Below are positions 49,192 through 60,099 of a DNA stretch of 64,000 nucleotides, in pieces. How positions within the stretch are numbered: position 1 is the stretch's first letter; the number at the start of each line of letters is the position of its first letter. The notes beneath the pieces are model-generated. The model saw nothing but the letters and a program-made list of their open reading frames with translations. It was not told the origin of the DNA and made no database searches. Where the stretch lies: contig CAMTDV010000030.1 of NCBI GenBank assembly GCA_947069175.1, positions 97,860,411-97,924,410 on the forward strand. The letters are read 5' to 3'. Made by a program: the position numbers and the translations under genes. This DNA comes from Scalesia atractyloides. Its lineage: Eukaryota > Streptophyta > Magnoliopsida > Asterales > Asteraceae.

Positions 49192-49569
49192 CTACGATGG
49201 TTTGACATCGATGGCTACTTTCTGACCACTTTTACAATGCATTGTGCAAATAAAAAAGTACATGCCAACATTTGACACGGTGACTGTGGTGGGACCCAAT
49301 GTTTCGATGGTCTTGGCGGCGGTGGTGTTGCATGTGTCGTATGCCGCCTTTGGCACTTCCGCAACGGTATGCATTCCGGTACAAAAATCAAACACAAGAA
49401 TATCGTCTTTGGTGAATTTCTCTCCTTTTGCCCATGTTTCGTAATGGTTGGGTTCAGAAGGCACATCCCATGCTTTACCGCCAACTAAATGCAAATAAAA
49501 AGAAAACGCCACAGGAACTTGGACATATGTCATCACGATAGCGGTAACGACTACAAGATTTAACCTCAT
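49192..49569 (-). CDS. Phytocyanin (small blue-copper protein), 125 aa, with shortened copper loop
   Basis: Secreted or cell-surface type I copper protein by family. Residues 1-23 form a signal peptide (hydrophobic, ending VAFS). The cupredoxin domain has W45, FDFCTGMHTVAEV with H67 as first copper ligand, the Y77DTC80 disulfide half, and FICTMHCKSGQKVAIDV giving C108, H111 and axial Q116. Gln in place of Met is stellacyanin-like. Oddities: family members have C-x4-H (as in FIC..PGHC), but here it is C-x2-H, so two loop residues are missing. The usual VGG..GW block is shortened to VGGKAW, and C63 is extra. No GPI or arabinogalactan tail. No intron seen, though many phytocyanin genes have one. 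It may be real but altered in copper binding, or an early pseudogene. Confidence 0.75.
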   Translation of the reverse strand: MRLNLVVVTAIVMTYVQVPVAFSFYLHLVGGKAWDVPSEPNHYETWAKGEKFTKDDILVFDFCTGMHTVAEVPKAAYDTCNTTAAKTIETLGPTTVTVSNVGMYFFICTMHCKSGQKVAIDVKPS

Positions 49570-49801
49570 ATTTTTGGTTGAAGGTTCATAGAGTTGATTT
49601 GAGTTTATAGAGGAAAAAAGAAAGAAGTTTTAATTCCCAAAATTGAGTTCACACCTAAGTTATGATGTAATATAATAATCTATTTAAATTGAAACATGTT
49701 CATGTGACATGAAAATCAAATGACTTATCGTATGTTTTCATGATCATTTGGAATCCTACAAGATTCGTTTAAGCGACCTTAATTCCTTTGTAAAACTAGC
49801 A

Positions 49802-50165
49802 ATATAGTTTCTAAATTGATTTCAGATGAGATTTTAAGGTTTGATATTTTTTCATACTTATATTGGGAAAGGGTTTGGTAAAACTATAGGAGACCTAGGG
49901 AAACCTGGGTTCGATCCATGAGCCAAACGGGTTTTATCAGTAATTTCATCGTCGTGCCTACGGGCAGGTGGGTTACCGGGTTTCCCGGATTTGGTGGTGG
50001 ACTTGGGTTGCTATCGGAGTACTCCGTTTAGTCCAGTGGGTGCTCTAAGAGTGTTCGGGATTGATTCCATTGGACATTAAAAAAGGAATATAGTTTCTAA
50101 ATTGATTTTAGATGAGATTTTTGTACTTTGGTTTTTTCATACTTATATTGGAAAAGAGAGTTCGA
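49802..50165 (+). repeat. ~72-bp direct repeat flanking a SINE
   Basis: ATATAGTTTCTAAATTGATTT, AGATGAGATTTT and TTCATACTTATATTGG(G/A)AAAG occur at 49803-49873 and 50089-50161. This is far longer than a SINE target duplication. Confidence 0.85.
49876..50086 (+). mobile_element. SINE, family A
   Basis: Best-preserved copy in the window: AGGAGACCTAGGGAAACC, box B GGTTCGATCC, CATCGTCGTGCCTACGGGC, GGGTTACCGGGTTTCCC, GGAGTACTCCG, ATTAAAAAAGG tail. Confidence 0.8.
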
Positions 50166-50334
50166 TATTTGACATCGTGAAGCCAACAGTTAGTATTCTA
50201 ATTCACCTCTGTTACTTAGCCATAGCTGATCATCTCTAAAATCAGATCGCAAGTTTCATCCCTAATTTATAGCCGTCCCTAGGAACTCTTAAAAAAAATT
50301 TAGGCTCCGGATGACAAAAGAGAATTGACGTTGG

Positions 50335-50440
50335 GGAACTAAATTAAAATAATAAAACCTTAGTGGTGGAGTCAAGACTTGAACTAGAGACAACTACATT
50401 ATCTTGAGATGTTTTTCCACTCTACCACCAACACTTTTTT
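50335..50440 (-). mobile_element. SINE head, family B-like
   Basis: On the minus strand, GTTGGTGGTAGAGTGG (box A-like) and CTAGTTCAAGTCTTG (box B-like) stand about 35 bp apart. Confidence 0.5.
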
Positions 50441-50877
50441 GCATAATAAATAGATACATATACTAAATATATAATTTAATATGTATATAAAAGCTTGTTT
50501 AAAGTTTTCGAACATTTGGGCCTCGGGCGACGGCATAGGTTGGCCGGCCTTGCTAATTTATGTAGCATCGTCTCATCACATTCTATGTTTCAAACCTTCG
50601 TATCGTAACTTGTATCCAGTGCTGGTACGACAACAACATTGTTACAAACTAAACCGATACCTGCCCCATAACGTCGTACAAGTACTCGTTTCATGTTTTG
50701 TGACCAATATAACCTAGATGTCTATTATCTTTTTATGCATATCTATTTTGATTGTTATACCAATTACCAAAGCAAATATTGTACGAAGACTTTAACAAAC
50801 CAAACCTTTGAAAAGCTTGATAAGTCTCACTAGTTATGAAAAACAAGAATTCTTTATTTATAAACCCTTTAACACAT

Positions 50878-51964
50878 TCATATATTATAATATATATTAA
50901 AATGTTAGCTACACTAACATATTTTTCTTTTTATTAGGTCATCAAAAGTTTATGATTTTTCATTCTAGCCACATGTTAACTAGGCATATATTTTTTATAA
51001 GCCAAATAGAGCATATAAATAATTTATGATTTTGTCCTGTTATGACTTTATTTTTTCGGTTGATTTCCCAAATGCTGATACCTAATGAATCAATCTGATA
51101 CCGACCAAATACCCGCCGTAACACACGACAGGTGTACTTTAGAAGAAATCATAAATTGTCGACAGGTGTACTTATTTTGAAATTTAAACTAAATTTTATA
51201 AAACAGAGGTCACTTTTATAAAACAGAGGTCACTTTCAATCTCACAATTTATAAAAAAAATGTAGCATATTTATCCACTCTTATATCCTTTGATTACTTG
51301 TTATCTATCACCCATTGTCTCTGCATGTATATTATTTATCCAGTCTTATACCCATTGGTTATTTGTTACCCATTACCCATTGTCTTTGCATGTTTATATA
51401 TAAGTGAGAGTTAGGGTAAAATAAAAATTTATACAAGTTGTGAGAACTTAGAGAATTCAATCTTACAAAAAGTTTTTTCAAAAAACTATTGTTTACCAAA
51501 ATTCCTAAAAAATCAATTTTCAAAAAAAAATATGTTTAAATTCATAAGATCTTGATGAATAGTGCATAACTTTGTCTTTTGTGGTTTTAGTTTTCTTTTT
51601 AAATTATTTTTTTTACAAGTTCGATTTTTATTTTAATAATTTTGTCATAGAAAGTTAAACAAGCTTAGTTTTTGTTGTACACTTTTTCGAGGATTTGGTC
51701 GTCGTACGGTTGCTACTAAGCATAGTGTTTGGTGGCCATATTTGGTTCCTTAGGTTTTTTCGTTCGGTTGCAATTTAGCACGATGTTTGGTAGTTTTTAA
51801 GTCACGTATGTCACTTGGTGTTAAACATTCATGGTTTTGTATTATGTGTTTTCCTTGTTTTGATTGTAGTTCAGTTGTTACTTAGCAAGGTTTACGCCCC
51901 CAGCCCGACAATACTGGTAACACAGTTTTACGCCCCCGCCCGCAACGCGGGGGCTTAAGACTAG
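50878..51964 (+). mobile_element. Non-autonomous Helitron, ~1.09 kb
   Basis: Starts TCATATATTATAATATATAT, then TAAAATGTTAGCTAC, matching the 5' end of the Helitron at 10.8-11.4 kb. Ends with a strong hairpin GCCCCCGC/GCGGGGGC (51932-51954), then TTAAGACTAG before T. No helicase/Rep coding. The base before the 5' TC is T, not the expected A, so the left end is less certain. It ends about 420 bp before the PPR start codon. Confidence 0.7.
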
Positions 51965-52387
51965 TTGCCATCAATACACACGTCCACATCTCATTGAGTT
52001 TTGATTCTACAAACAAAACCCCATTACGATCTTCGAATCTGAACGCATTATCACCACCTTCAATCGTCAGATCTTTCTTTCTTGGTAAGCAAGCAATCTT
52101 TATTCTTTACTATCCAACAAATTTTGTCAGCTTTCTTCTTTGTCACTTTTCATACCAATTTTCACCATTATTATTAAACAATACATGTATTATGTATAAC
52201 AAAACCGTTATTCCATGTGCACTTAAATCTTGAATTTAATCCCCCAAATATCTGATATTATTCGATTTAGTTTACTAGTTTATGCCATTGTTGTTTGCTC
52301 TAGGGTTTTTGTGTTATTATATTATTACTAGGGTAAACATTTATCTTTAAAGAATTCAAAGATTTGATCTTGAATATTATTATCATT

Positions 52388-54337
52388 ATGATAAAGGCTA
52401 CAGTTTCTTCAATTTCCCACCAGTTTTTAAATCTTTCAACTGTTAGCCAATGGAATTATACTCTAAGAGAAGCTGTAAACCTGTTTAAATATCAAAAAGC
52501 CATTGTTTTGTTTTCACAAATGCTGCAAAAGGGCTTGCAACCCAACCGTTTAACGTTCCCGATCATCGCGAAAGCGTGTGGGAAAGTTGGAAGCATTCGT
52601 TGGTCTGAAATTGTTCATGGATTTACTGTGAAATCGGAGTTTAGCGCAGATGTGTATGTGCAAACAGCAATGATGGATGCTTATGTGAAATGTGGGTGTG
52701 TAAATGTTGCCCGCCAAGTGTTTGATAAAATGCCTGAACGAGATATCGCGTCTTGGAACGCGTTGCTTTTGGGGTTGGCTCAGTTGGGTGTTGGTGATCA
52801 GGTTTTGTTGTTGTTTAGACGAATGAGAGCTGAAGGAATTCGGCCTGATTCGGTTACGGTGATTGGGGTATCGCAGTCGGTTAAGGGTAGGGAAGGTGTT
52901 CGGGTTTTGAAGGCTGTTCATTGTTACGGGATTCAGATTGGAGTCGATTTAGATGTTTCGGTTTCCAACACGTGGGCTTCCTCGTACTCCAAAGTTAGAG
53001 ACTTAGATTCAGCGGAAAAGGTGTTTCACGGGATTAATCCAGTCTTCGTAACAGTCGTTTCGTGGAATTCTATGATAGCCGGATACGCGTACTTCCATAA
53101 GTATTTAAAAGCAGTTAGCTTCTACAAAGCGATGCTTTATGACGGGTTTAAACCCGACTTGAGTACGATTCTTAACTTGCTTTCGTCAATCAACCAACAC
53201 GAAGCGCTTTTTCTCGGTAGTTTGATCCACTGTCACGGAATCAAAACAGGTTGCGATTCGGACATAACTATACTTAATACCCTAATCTCTATGTACTCGA
53301 AGTGCGACAACGTTAACGCTGCAAGACGAATATTCGATGACATGGTGAACAAAACCTGTGTTTCGTGGACTGCTATGATTGGTGGTTACTCTGAAAAAGG
53401 CGATCTAGACAAAGCGTTGACCTTGTTTGACTCTATGGAAGCCACTGGTGTGAAACCGGATTTAGTTACGATACTTAATCTAATCGGCGGTTGTGGAGAA
53501 ACCGGAGCACTTGAAATCGGAAAATGGGTTGAAAAGTATGTGGTTTTAAACGGATTTTCAAACAATTTAATGGTTTCGAATGCGTTGATAGACATGTATG
53601 CGAAATGCGGAAGCCTAAAAGAAGCTCGCGAGATCTTTTACGACATGCGTGAAAGAACCGTTGTTTCATGGACTTCGATGATTTCCGGGTGTGCGTTAAA
53701 CGGAGAATTTGCCGAATCGTTATCGCATTTTCGTCGTATGTTGGAGTTAGGGATAAAACCGAACCACATAACGTTTCTCGCCGTTCTTCAAGCGTGTAAT
53801 CACGGCGGTTTTATCGAAAAGGGACCGGAGATTTTCGATCTTATGACGAAAGCGTACAAAATCGTTCCAGAACTCGACCATTATTCTTCAATGGCCGATC
53901 TTCTCGCGCGTGGCGGGAAGATAAACGAAGCTTTCGATCTTATTAAAACTATGCCTGTGGAACCGGATGTTGGCGTATGGGCCTCGTTGTTAAGTGCGTG
54001 CAAAGTTCACAAGAACGTCCAAATCGGTGAACTTGCGGCTCATCGGCTTTTCGAAATGGACCCGCACGCTGCGGCTCCGTATGTAGAAATGGCGAATATT
54101 TACGCGTCGGTTGGATGTTGGGATGGCGTTATGGATGTTCGACGGTTGATGAAAACGAATCGGGTTAAAAAGTTTCCGGGTGAAAGTGTTGTTCAAGTTA
54201 ACGGGAAGAGTTTTAAGTTTACAGTTGAAGATCGGTGTCATCCGAAAGGGGTTGTTATATATGATGTTTTAGATGGGTTAGCTTTACAGTTGAAAGATGA
54301 ACTGGATTTATCAAATATAGAAGATTGTTTATCATGA
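52388..54337 (+). CDS. PLS-class pentatricopeptide repeat protein (E subgroup), 649 aa, At4g19191-like
   Basis: Intronless, as most plant PPR genes. The frame is open from 52364, but that codon is TTG; the first ATG is 52388 (MIKATVSSISHQFLN), whose Ser-rich start suits an organelle presequence. Some 15 tandem PPR motifs fill the protein (V.NALIDMYAKCG....AR.IF..M..R..VSWT.MI.GYA..G, repeated). They are followed by the E-type region with VPELDHYSSMADLLARGG and VKKFPGESVVQVNGK. No DYW deaminase domain. From memory the order and wording match Arabidopsis At4g19191 (mitochondrial PPR). Such proteins bind organelle transcripts and specify C-to-U editing or processing; the target is unknown. Transcribed from a region directly after a Helitron end, so the promoter may contain transposon-derived sequence. 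Confidence 0.9.
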   Translation: MIKATVSSISHQFLNLSTVSQWNYTLREAVNLFKYQKAIVLFSQMLQKGLQPNRLTFPIIAKACGKVGSIRWSEIVHGFTVKSEFSADVYVQTAMMDAYVKCGCVNVARQVFDKMPERDIASWNALLLGLAQLGVGDQVLLLFRRMRAEGIRPDSVTVIGVSQSVKGREGVRVLKAVHCYGIQIGVDLDVSVSNTWASSYSKVRDLDSAEKVFHGINPVFVTVVSWNSMIAGYAYFHKYLKAVSFYKAMLYDGFKPDLSTILNLLSSINQHEALFLGSLIHCHGIKTGCDSDITILNTLISMYSKCDNVNAARRIFDDMVNKTCVSWTAMIGGYSEKGDLDKALTLFDSMEATGVKPDLVTILNLIGGCGETGALEIGKWVEKYVVLNGFSNNLMVSNALIDMYAKCGSLKEAREIFYDMRERTVVSWTSMISGCALNGEFAESLSHFRRMLELGIKPNHITFLAVLQACNHGGFIEKGPEIFDLMTKAYKIVPELDHYSSMADLLARGGKINEAFDLIKTMPVEPDVGVWASLLSACKVHKNVQIGELAAHRLFEMDPHAAAPYVEMANIYASVGCWDGVMDVRRLMKTNRVKKFPGESVVQVNGKSFKFTVEDRCHPKGVVIYDVLDGLALQLKDELDLSNIEDCLS

Positions 54338-54454
54338 ACAATACCCAATAGAGCAATGTGTTCTAAGGCACCGTGTTTCTTTGGCGCATTATGTCGAACA
54401 CATCGTGGGTGATGTTTATAAGGTGGCATCGCATCGCATGTAAATCTTTAGAAC

Positions 54455-54888
54455 GGTAAATTACACTTTTCGTTCTTTATGTTTATATCTAATTTCAATG
54501 GATATTCTTTATCTTTTAAAATGTCAGAAATCACTCTTTTAAGTTTTAAAATCCTTGCATGGTTTGTTCTTTGACGCTCACCCGGTTAAAATTTCGGTTA
54601 AGTTTGGGTAATTTAGTCGTTTTATCCATTTATTTAAAAAGTATATTAAAAACAAAACAAAAAGAAGAAAAAAATGAGATATAAACACCCCTTCACTTTC
54701 TAAACACCATAAAAAAGACGAAATTACCCTTATATGACCAGATGTAACTGAAAGTTTTAACTGGGTTAGTATCAAAGGACAGATTGTGCAAGGGTTTTAA
54801 AAGTAAAGGATGATTCCTAGCATTTTTAAAGTAGAGGATATCCACTGAAATTTGGTATACACATAAGGGATGAAAAGTATAATTTACC
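54455..54888. mobile_element. Foldback (MULE-type MITE) after the PPR gene
   Basis: Ends GGTAAATTACACTTTTCGT and the inverse of GATGAAAAGTATAATTTACC, with inner inverted blocks CCCGGTTAAAA/TTTTAACTGGG. Flanking duplication not clear. Confidence 0.65.
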
Positions 54889-54990
54889 CTTTTTATAATG
54901 TTCCGATTTTGAAATTAGGGAGGTATTTTTTTGGAGCAACTTATGTTATCGAGTTCTATAGATGTTTGTTGATGATATTTTTAATATTGA

Positions 54991-55262
54991 AGGGCAAATT
55001 GCATTTTACGTCCTTTTAAGTTTTTAGCAAATTTTTAGGCTTTTCTTTAACTAATTAAATTACTACGGATGTTCTTTATGTTTTATTTCTTTACGGCTGA
55101 TGTCCTTCATGTTTTAATTTCTTATGTCCTTTATTATTGTAATCTTTCTCGAGAGAAAGGATAACACTTCTAAAGATATTAGAACATAAAATACATCTGT
55201 TTGTAATTTTGTTACGTCTGAAATTTTACTGAATCTTAAAGGAGATAAAATGCAATTTACCC
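54991..55262. mobile_element. Foldback (MULE-type MITE) upstream of the MBD gene
   Basis: Ends GGGCAAATTGCATTTTACG and the inverse of GATAAAATGCAATTTACCC. Flanks TAATATTGA (54982-54990) and TAATATTAA (55263-55271) agree at 8 of 9. Confidence 0.75.
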
Positions 55263-55325
55263 TAATATTAAATACCCATTATCATGTGAATTCTTTAATC
55301 ATTTTCCTTTACGCATCAGGAAATT

Positions 55326-58300
55326 ATGCAACCTTCGGTTACCGAAATTAGGGTTCCAGGGAGTCATCAAGATACCATAAACGGTTTCGATCCTCCACGT
55401 AAAAGAAAACAGCCAAACAACATCAGCGACAACGTTATTGAACTATCATCCTCTGACTCCGAAGACGAAAACACGCCGTCATGCAACAACAATCACCAAC
55501 AACTAGTACTTTACGATCTTTCTGTTGACGGTATCTCCCCAGATGAAGATTTCCCGGTCCCAATTTCGTATAAACCGCCACCACCGGTTAAACGAATACT
55601 GCCATCTGTGGGTGCTTTCACGGTTCAATGTGCGAACTGTTTTAAATGGAGATTTATTCCGACGAAACAGAAGTATGAGGAGATACGGGAACGTATTACG
55701 GAAAGGCCGTTTGTGTGTGCAACGGCTCAAGAGTGGCGGCCCGGTGTTTCGTGTGATGATCCACCCGATATTGAGCCTGATGGAAGCAGGCTTTGGGCCA
55801 TTGATAAGCCCAATATCGTGCAGCCCCCGCCTGGGTGGCAGAGGAGTTTGAGAATTAGAGGAGAATGTGGCACAAAGTTTGCTGATATGTATGGATTCTT
55901 TCGGTTCTTTCTAGAGGTTTAAATCGGGTTGAAACGGGAAATGGGTCGGGTTGACCCGAAACACTTTTTTTTTATCTAAAACCTTAAGTTTTTTTTTTAA
56001 ATTTTATCATACAATAATATTCTAATTTTTTCGTTAAAGTGATCAACGATTTTTGTTGAGGTGACTAGGGGTGTTTAGTTCGTTTCGTATTCAAAAAATC
56101 GAATTTGATTTAATTCGATTTGATTATCACGAATTCGAATTAATTCGAGTCTGGTAAAATGAATACGAATCATATAGGAATTTATAATTTTACATCGACT
56201 CGAAATTTGAACTTAAAGTTATACATATTTATTTATTTTTATATATAATGCATATATAAATTTTTTATTGTGCTATAGTTTAAATTAGTCTCTAAATTTA
56301 TTCTAAGTATTAAAATAGGCCTTTACCAAACCCATTACCAAGCCCATAACTTAAATGAACTTATTACATATTTTAACTGAATTTGAATCAAATCGAATTT
56401 ATCCGAATTTGATTCGAATTCGAATCGAATTGGCTGGTTCTTGATCGAATTCGAATTTAAGCAAAAATAAAAATTATTCGAAAAATTCGATTCGAGCAAT
56501 TCGATATTCGATTCGATTCGATGAACACCCTTAGAGGTGACAAAATGGATGGTGAGGTTGGGTAACGTGTCAAAATGTATTTAGGTTGAAACACGTAATT
56601 TTATACTGCGGGTCAAAATGCGTTTAGCACCCACAAATAGTTTTTGCTTATTTATTATAAGAAATATAATATGTTAAATAACTTTTCTATAACATACTGA
56701 ATACACTGAATATGATTGTAAAATCTGTACTGTTACTATAATAATCTAATTTGTTGCATATGATGTGACTACTTTGTATGCAATCATAATACACTTTAGG
56801 CAACTATTGATGTATTTGACTTATTTTCTCGGCTCGATTTTTGAAAATTTGACCCATTTTAGATAAAACATTACCCAAGTTGACCGATCTATATACAAAC
56901 AGGTCGAAATTCCCACATGTAGAATTATACATTAATATATAACGCGGGTGACTTTCGACCTGTTTGACTCATTTGACTCGGTTTCTTTTAAGCTGTTTTT
57001 GTTTACTTGACCCGTTAGAGATAAACATGACCCAAGTCCAGTACTTGTATTATTTATCAAGGCTAACAAACTTTTACTATAAACTTCTAATACTCGAACT
57101 TCGGTTGCTATTTTTATGTTAATCAGATATTACACATCACCAGGAGGCAAATCACTGCGGTCAATACACGACGTTGAAAAGTATGTTCCGGTACGAAATC
57201 ATTTCGGTATTGTATCACATTTAAACGGTCCAGTTGATTTCTAATTATTTTTTGTTAAACAGGTACTTGATTAAACATCCAGAATATGTGGAACAAGGGG
57301 TGACACTAGCACAGTTTTCATTTCAGATTCCGAAACCATTACAGGAGAATTATGTTCGAAAACGTTCATCTAGTGTGGCTGCATTACAAGATGGTAGTTT
57401 TACGAGAATTCCTGAATCTTTTGAACCTTTCCCAGGTATTAAAATGATCGTTTGTGTGTGGGCGGGGGTTGGATGGGTAGGGTAACGGGTCAAATAGTGT
57501 TTGGATTAAATTGGTTGAGTTGACTCACTGACACTGTTTGCTCACCTTTAAATTTATTTTAGGAAAGTTGGGTCTTAATAATCCTACCTTTTGCCTTTTG
57601 GCCGGCAACAATCCCAACTAACGTAATGTTTTGTAGCAATCCAACTTTTAACTTATTTTCTCCCAACGAGCCTTTTTCTAACTGTGGTCTAACCCAGTTA
57701 GTTTTGGCTGACTTGGACTGACTGCCACATAAGTAGCCCACGCCATCATTCCCATCAAAACTTTGCCACATAAATAGTCAACATCATCAAAAGTTTGACT
57801 TTTGCCACACAAGCAATCCACGTCAACAAAACTTTGCCACATAAGCAGACCATGTCATCAAAAGTTTGACTTTTTGCCACATAAGCAATCGACGTCATGA
57901 AAACTTTGACTTTTGCCACATAAGCAGTCCATGTTCGCACAAGAAACTAATGGGGTTGGACCATAGTTAGAAAAAGCTCGTTGGGAGAAAATAGGTTAAA
58001 AGTTGGGACTGTCACTAAACATTTTGTTAGTTGAGACTGTTGTTGGCCGATAGGTAATAGACATAATAGTATTGATTATTGAAATCCATTTTTTTCCTAT
58101 ATTTTATATATAGTTAATGTGTAAGATATGATTACAAAAACTATCGTATTACATTATTTAGGAGGTTTTCTGCATTTGAATATAGTTGGGACCGTTAAAC
58201 CATTTGACCCGTTTTTTAGTTATTTCTTTTAGCTTTAACCCATTTATAGGTAAATGGATTGAAACGGAAAAAAAAAAAAAAATTTCACAATTTAAAATTT

Positions 58301-58655
58301 TATAGATAGTGAGCGTCTTTTGCATAAAAAATACAATTCAGGCAACTTTTGGCCGTTCAATCATTTGACCCGTTTCCTTTTAAGTATAACCCATATTGAC
58401 CCATTCATAAACAAACGGGCCAAAATCGCGTCTTTAGCTATAACCTTTTTTATAACTATTTTCAGTACTTGACATGATCCGTAACGAGTACCCATTGTCT
58501 GTTTTCTTACAGAGAAAGCATTGGCATTACCAGGTCCAGAGCCTAGCATGAATTTGCAGATCGGTATGAACCCGTCACCAAAACGAGCAAGGAGTTCACC
58601 GAGTAATCCAAGACACAATCTCGACTGGATGTATATGCATCATCATGACATGTAG
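55326..58655 (+). CDS. Methyl-CpG-binding-domain protein with CW-type zinc finger (MBD2-like), four exons, intact
   Basis: Exons 55326-55888, 57127-57180, 57263-57435, 58513-58655; all junctions GT..AG, phases agree, 310 residues. A nuclear signal PPRKRKQ (23-29) is followed by VIEL and an acidic-serine run (37-50), which looks like a SUMO-interacting motif. The CW finger has C102-x2-C105, W108, C131 and C143. The MBD domain follows (WAIDKPNIVQPPPGWQRSLRIRGE through FADIYYTSPGGKSLRSIHDVEKYLIKHPEY, about 157-215), crossing three exons. The order CW then MBD, and the C-terminal part rich in Pro, Ser and Lys, fit the plant MBD1/2/4/12 class. It probably reads chromatin marks; plant members of this class often bind methylated CpG poorly. 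RGECGTKFAD has Cys where Gly is usual. Intron 1 holds a hAT-like element and intron 3 a foldback. Confidence 0.92.
56066..56533. mobile_element. hAT-like element of TTCGAAT repeats in MBD intron 1
   Basis: Ends TAGGGGTGTTTAG and GATGAACACCCTTA. Perfect 8-bp GAGGTGAC at 56058-56065 and 56534-56541. The interior is AATTCGAATT repeats, as in the PECT1 intron element. Confidence 0.85.
57568..58088. mobile_element. Foldback element in MBD intron 3 with internal minisatellite
   Basis: Inverted ends: TTGGGTCTTAATAATCC against GATTATTGAAATCCA, extended by CTCCCAACGAGC and GCTCGTTGGGAG. The centre (about 57720-57930) has about six units of TTTGCCACATAAGCA..C.(A/G)TGTCATCAAAA.TTTGAC. Confidence 0.8.
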
Positions 58656-59513
58656 GCTAGGCAACTCACCTTGAAGACTTTTTTTTTTCTTAAAACTTTT
58701 TTTTTTGCATAGTTATGGTAGTTCTTTATGAAATTGTGATTTTTCTGCTGGTGAATGTATTTTGGAAAAAAAAAGATCTATTATTGGCATTATATTGGAA
58801 TTTTGTTTCCTTAATTTGGTTTAGGTCTGTGTTTAAACGGGCTTGCTCGGTTTGTCTTAAACATTTTTGAGGTTATATTAGTTCTTTTATGCTATGATTG
58901 CAAAACGACAGCTGCTTTGGGCAAAGTGACCAAACACGAGCCTTGACAACATGTGTTTATCCCATTTGCTTTTAATACTTTTAGGTTCCTTGCACCAGAA
59001 GATGTGGACGACCTATTGAGTCGAGTCCAAAGGGTCATGAACAGTAATGTTACGATCCCAAGATCTAAGGATGTAGTTTTCTTAAAAGATTTGGTTTTTC
59101 TATTCAAAAAGGGGTAACAACGCAGCTTGTTACCCGTTTACCTTCTATTTCGATGTAATTTCCTTTTGGATGTTGGTATAAATGATATAATAATGGTCAC
59201 CTAGTCTTTCTTATAGAAATTGTGGATGCGTACATCATAATTTATGAATTTATGAGTTTTTTAAACATTTTTAAGCTACTTTTTTTTTCTTTGACCCATT
59301 AGAGATAAAGACAACATGTATGAGCCCATTTATGAATAAATGGGTTGAAACGCAATGTGTGCGAATAACTTTTTATTAAGAATGGAACAAGGACCATTTG
59401 CACAACTCGTGTTACGTGTAGTGTTTCTCATTTGACTGGTGATGTTACATGTTTGTCATGTACCTGTATATCACGCTTTTTAAGGTTATCCAAAAGTAAC
59501 ATTTTGGAATATT
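58656..59513. other. MBD 3' flank, no further gene seen
   Basis: The presumed 3'UTR begins here. No coding domain recognised in the remainder. Confidence 0.45.
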
Positions 59514-59699
59514 ATGTTTTGTGGATGCTTGAAAGGTGAATATGATGATAGCAACAAAAAAAATATGAAATTAAAAAAAACATGGTCCCAAAAGTTAGTA
59601 TCACTTGTGAAAGGCAAATGTACAAAGGCCTTGAATGTTGAAACCGATCAAGATGGACCACTTTGGTTAAGAGTTAGGCCTTCTGTTAGAGATGTGTAA
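59514..59699 (+). CDS. Small ORF of 61 codons, unrecognised
   Basis: Starts ATG (MFCGCLKGEYDD) and ends RVRPSVRDV. Lys-rich middle and two Trp, no known motif, signal peptide or membrane segment. It lies in a non-repetitive gap and could be the last exon of an unseen gene or chance. Low support. Confidence 0.2.
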   Translation: MFCGCLKGEYDDSNKKNMKLKKTWSQKLVSLVKGKCTKALNVETDQDGPLWLRVRPSVRDV

Positions 59700-59730
59700 C
59701 TAAATATGGTTGATTTTATACGAAACTTGT

Positions 59731-60043
59731 GGGCTGTTTGGCAGCTTCTGAATGGTTAAGTGCTGAACCAATAAGAGGTCTGAACCATTAAGTGCTGAAC
59801 CAGTAAGAGGTCTGAACCATTACGAGCTAGTATAATGCTTAACTGTTCATAGGCAAATGTCTAACCAATTAAGATTAGAGGTCTTAACCATTCAGACTCA
59901 TTATACTGCTTAACCATTCAGAGGTAAATGTCTTAACCATTCAGACATCTGCTAGCGAAACAAACAGTCTGAACCATTAAGTGCTGAACCATCAAGAGGT
60001 CTGAATCATTAAGAGCCTCATTAAGAGGTAAACAAACAGCCCC
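59731..60043. mobile_element. hAT-like MITE of GGTTCAG/CTGAACC repeats
   Basis: Ends GGGCTGTTTG and CAAACAGCCC. The interior has repeated AAGTGCTGAACCA.TAAGAGGTCTGAACCATT. A second copy in opposite orientation starts at 63718. Confidence 0.75.
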
Positions 60044-60099
60044 TTAATGAAGAAAATATAATCTAATAATCATTAATTAAAGTGTTTAAAAGCATATTC

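Noticed and set aside
52364..52387. PPR start eight codons upstream
   Set aside because: The codon at 52364 is TTG; the first in-frame ATG is 52388.
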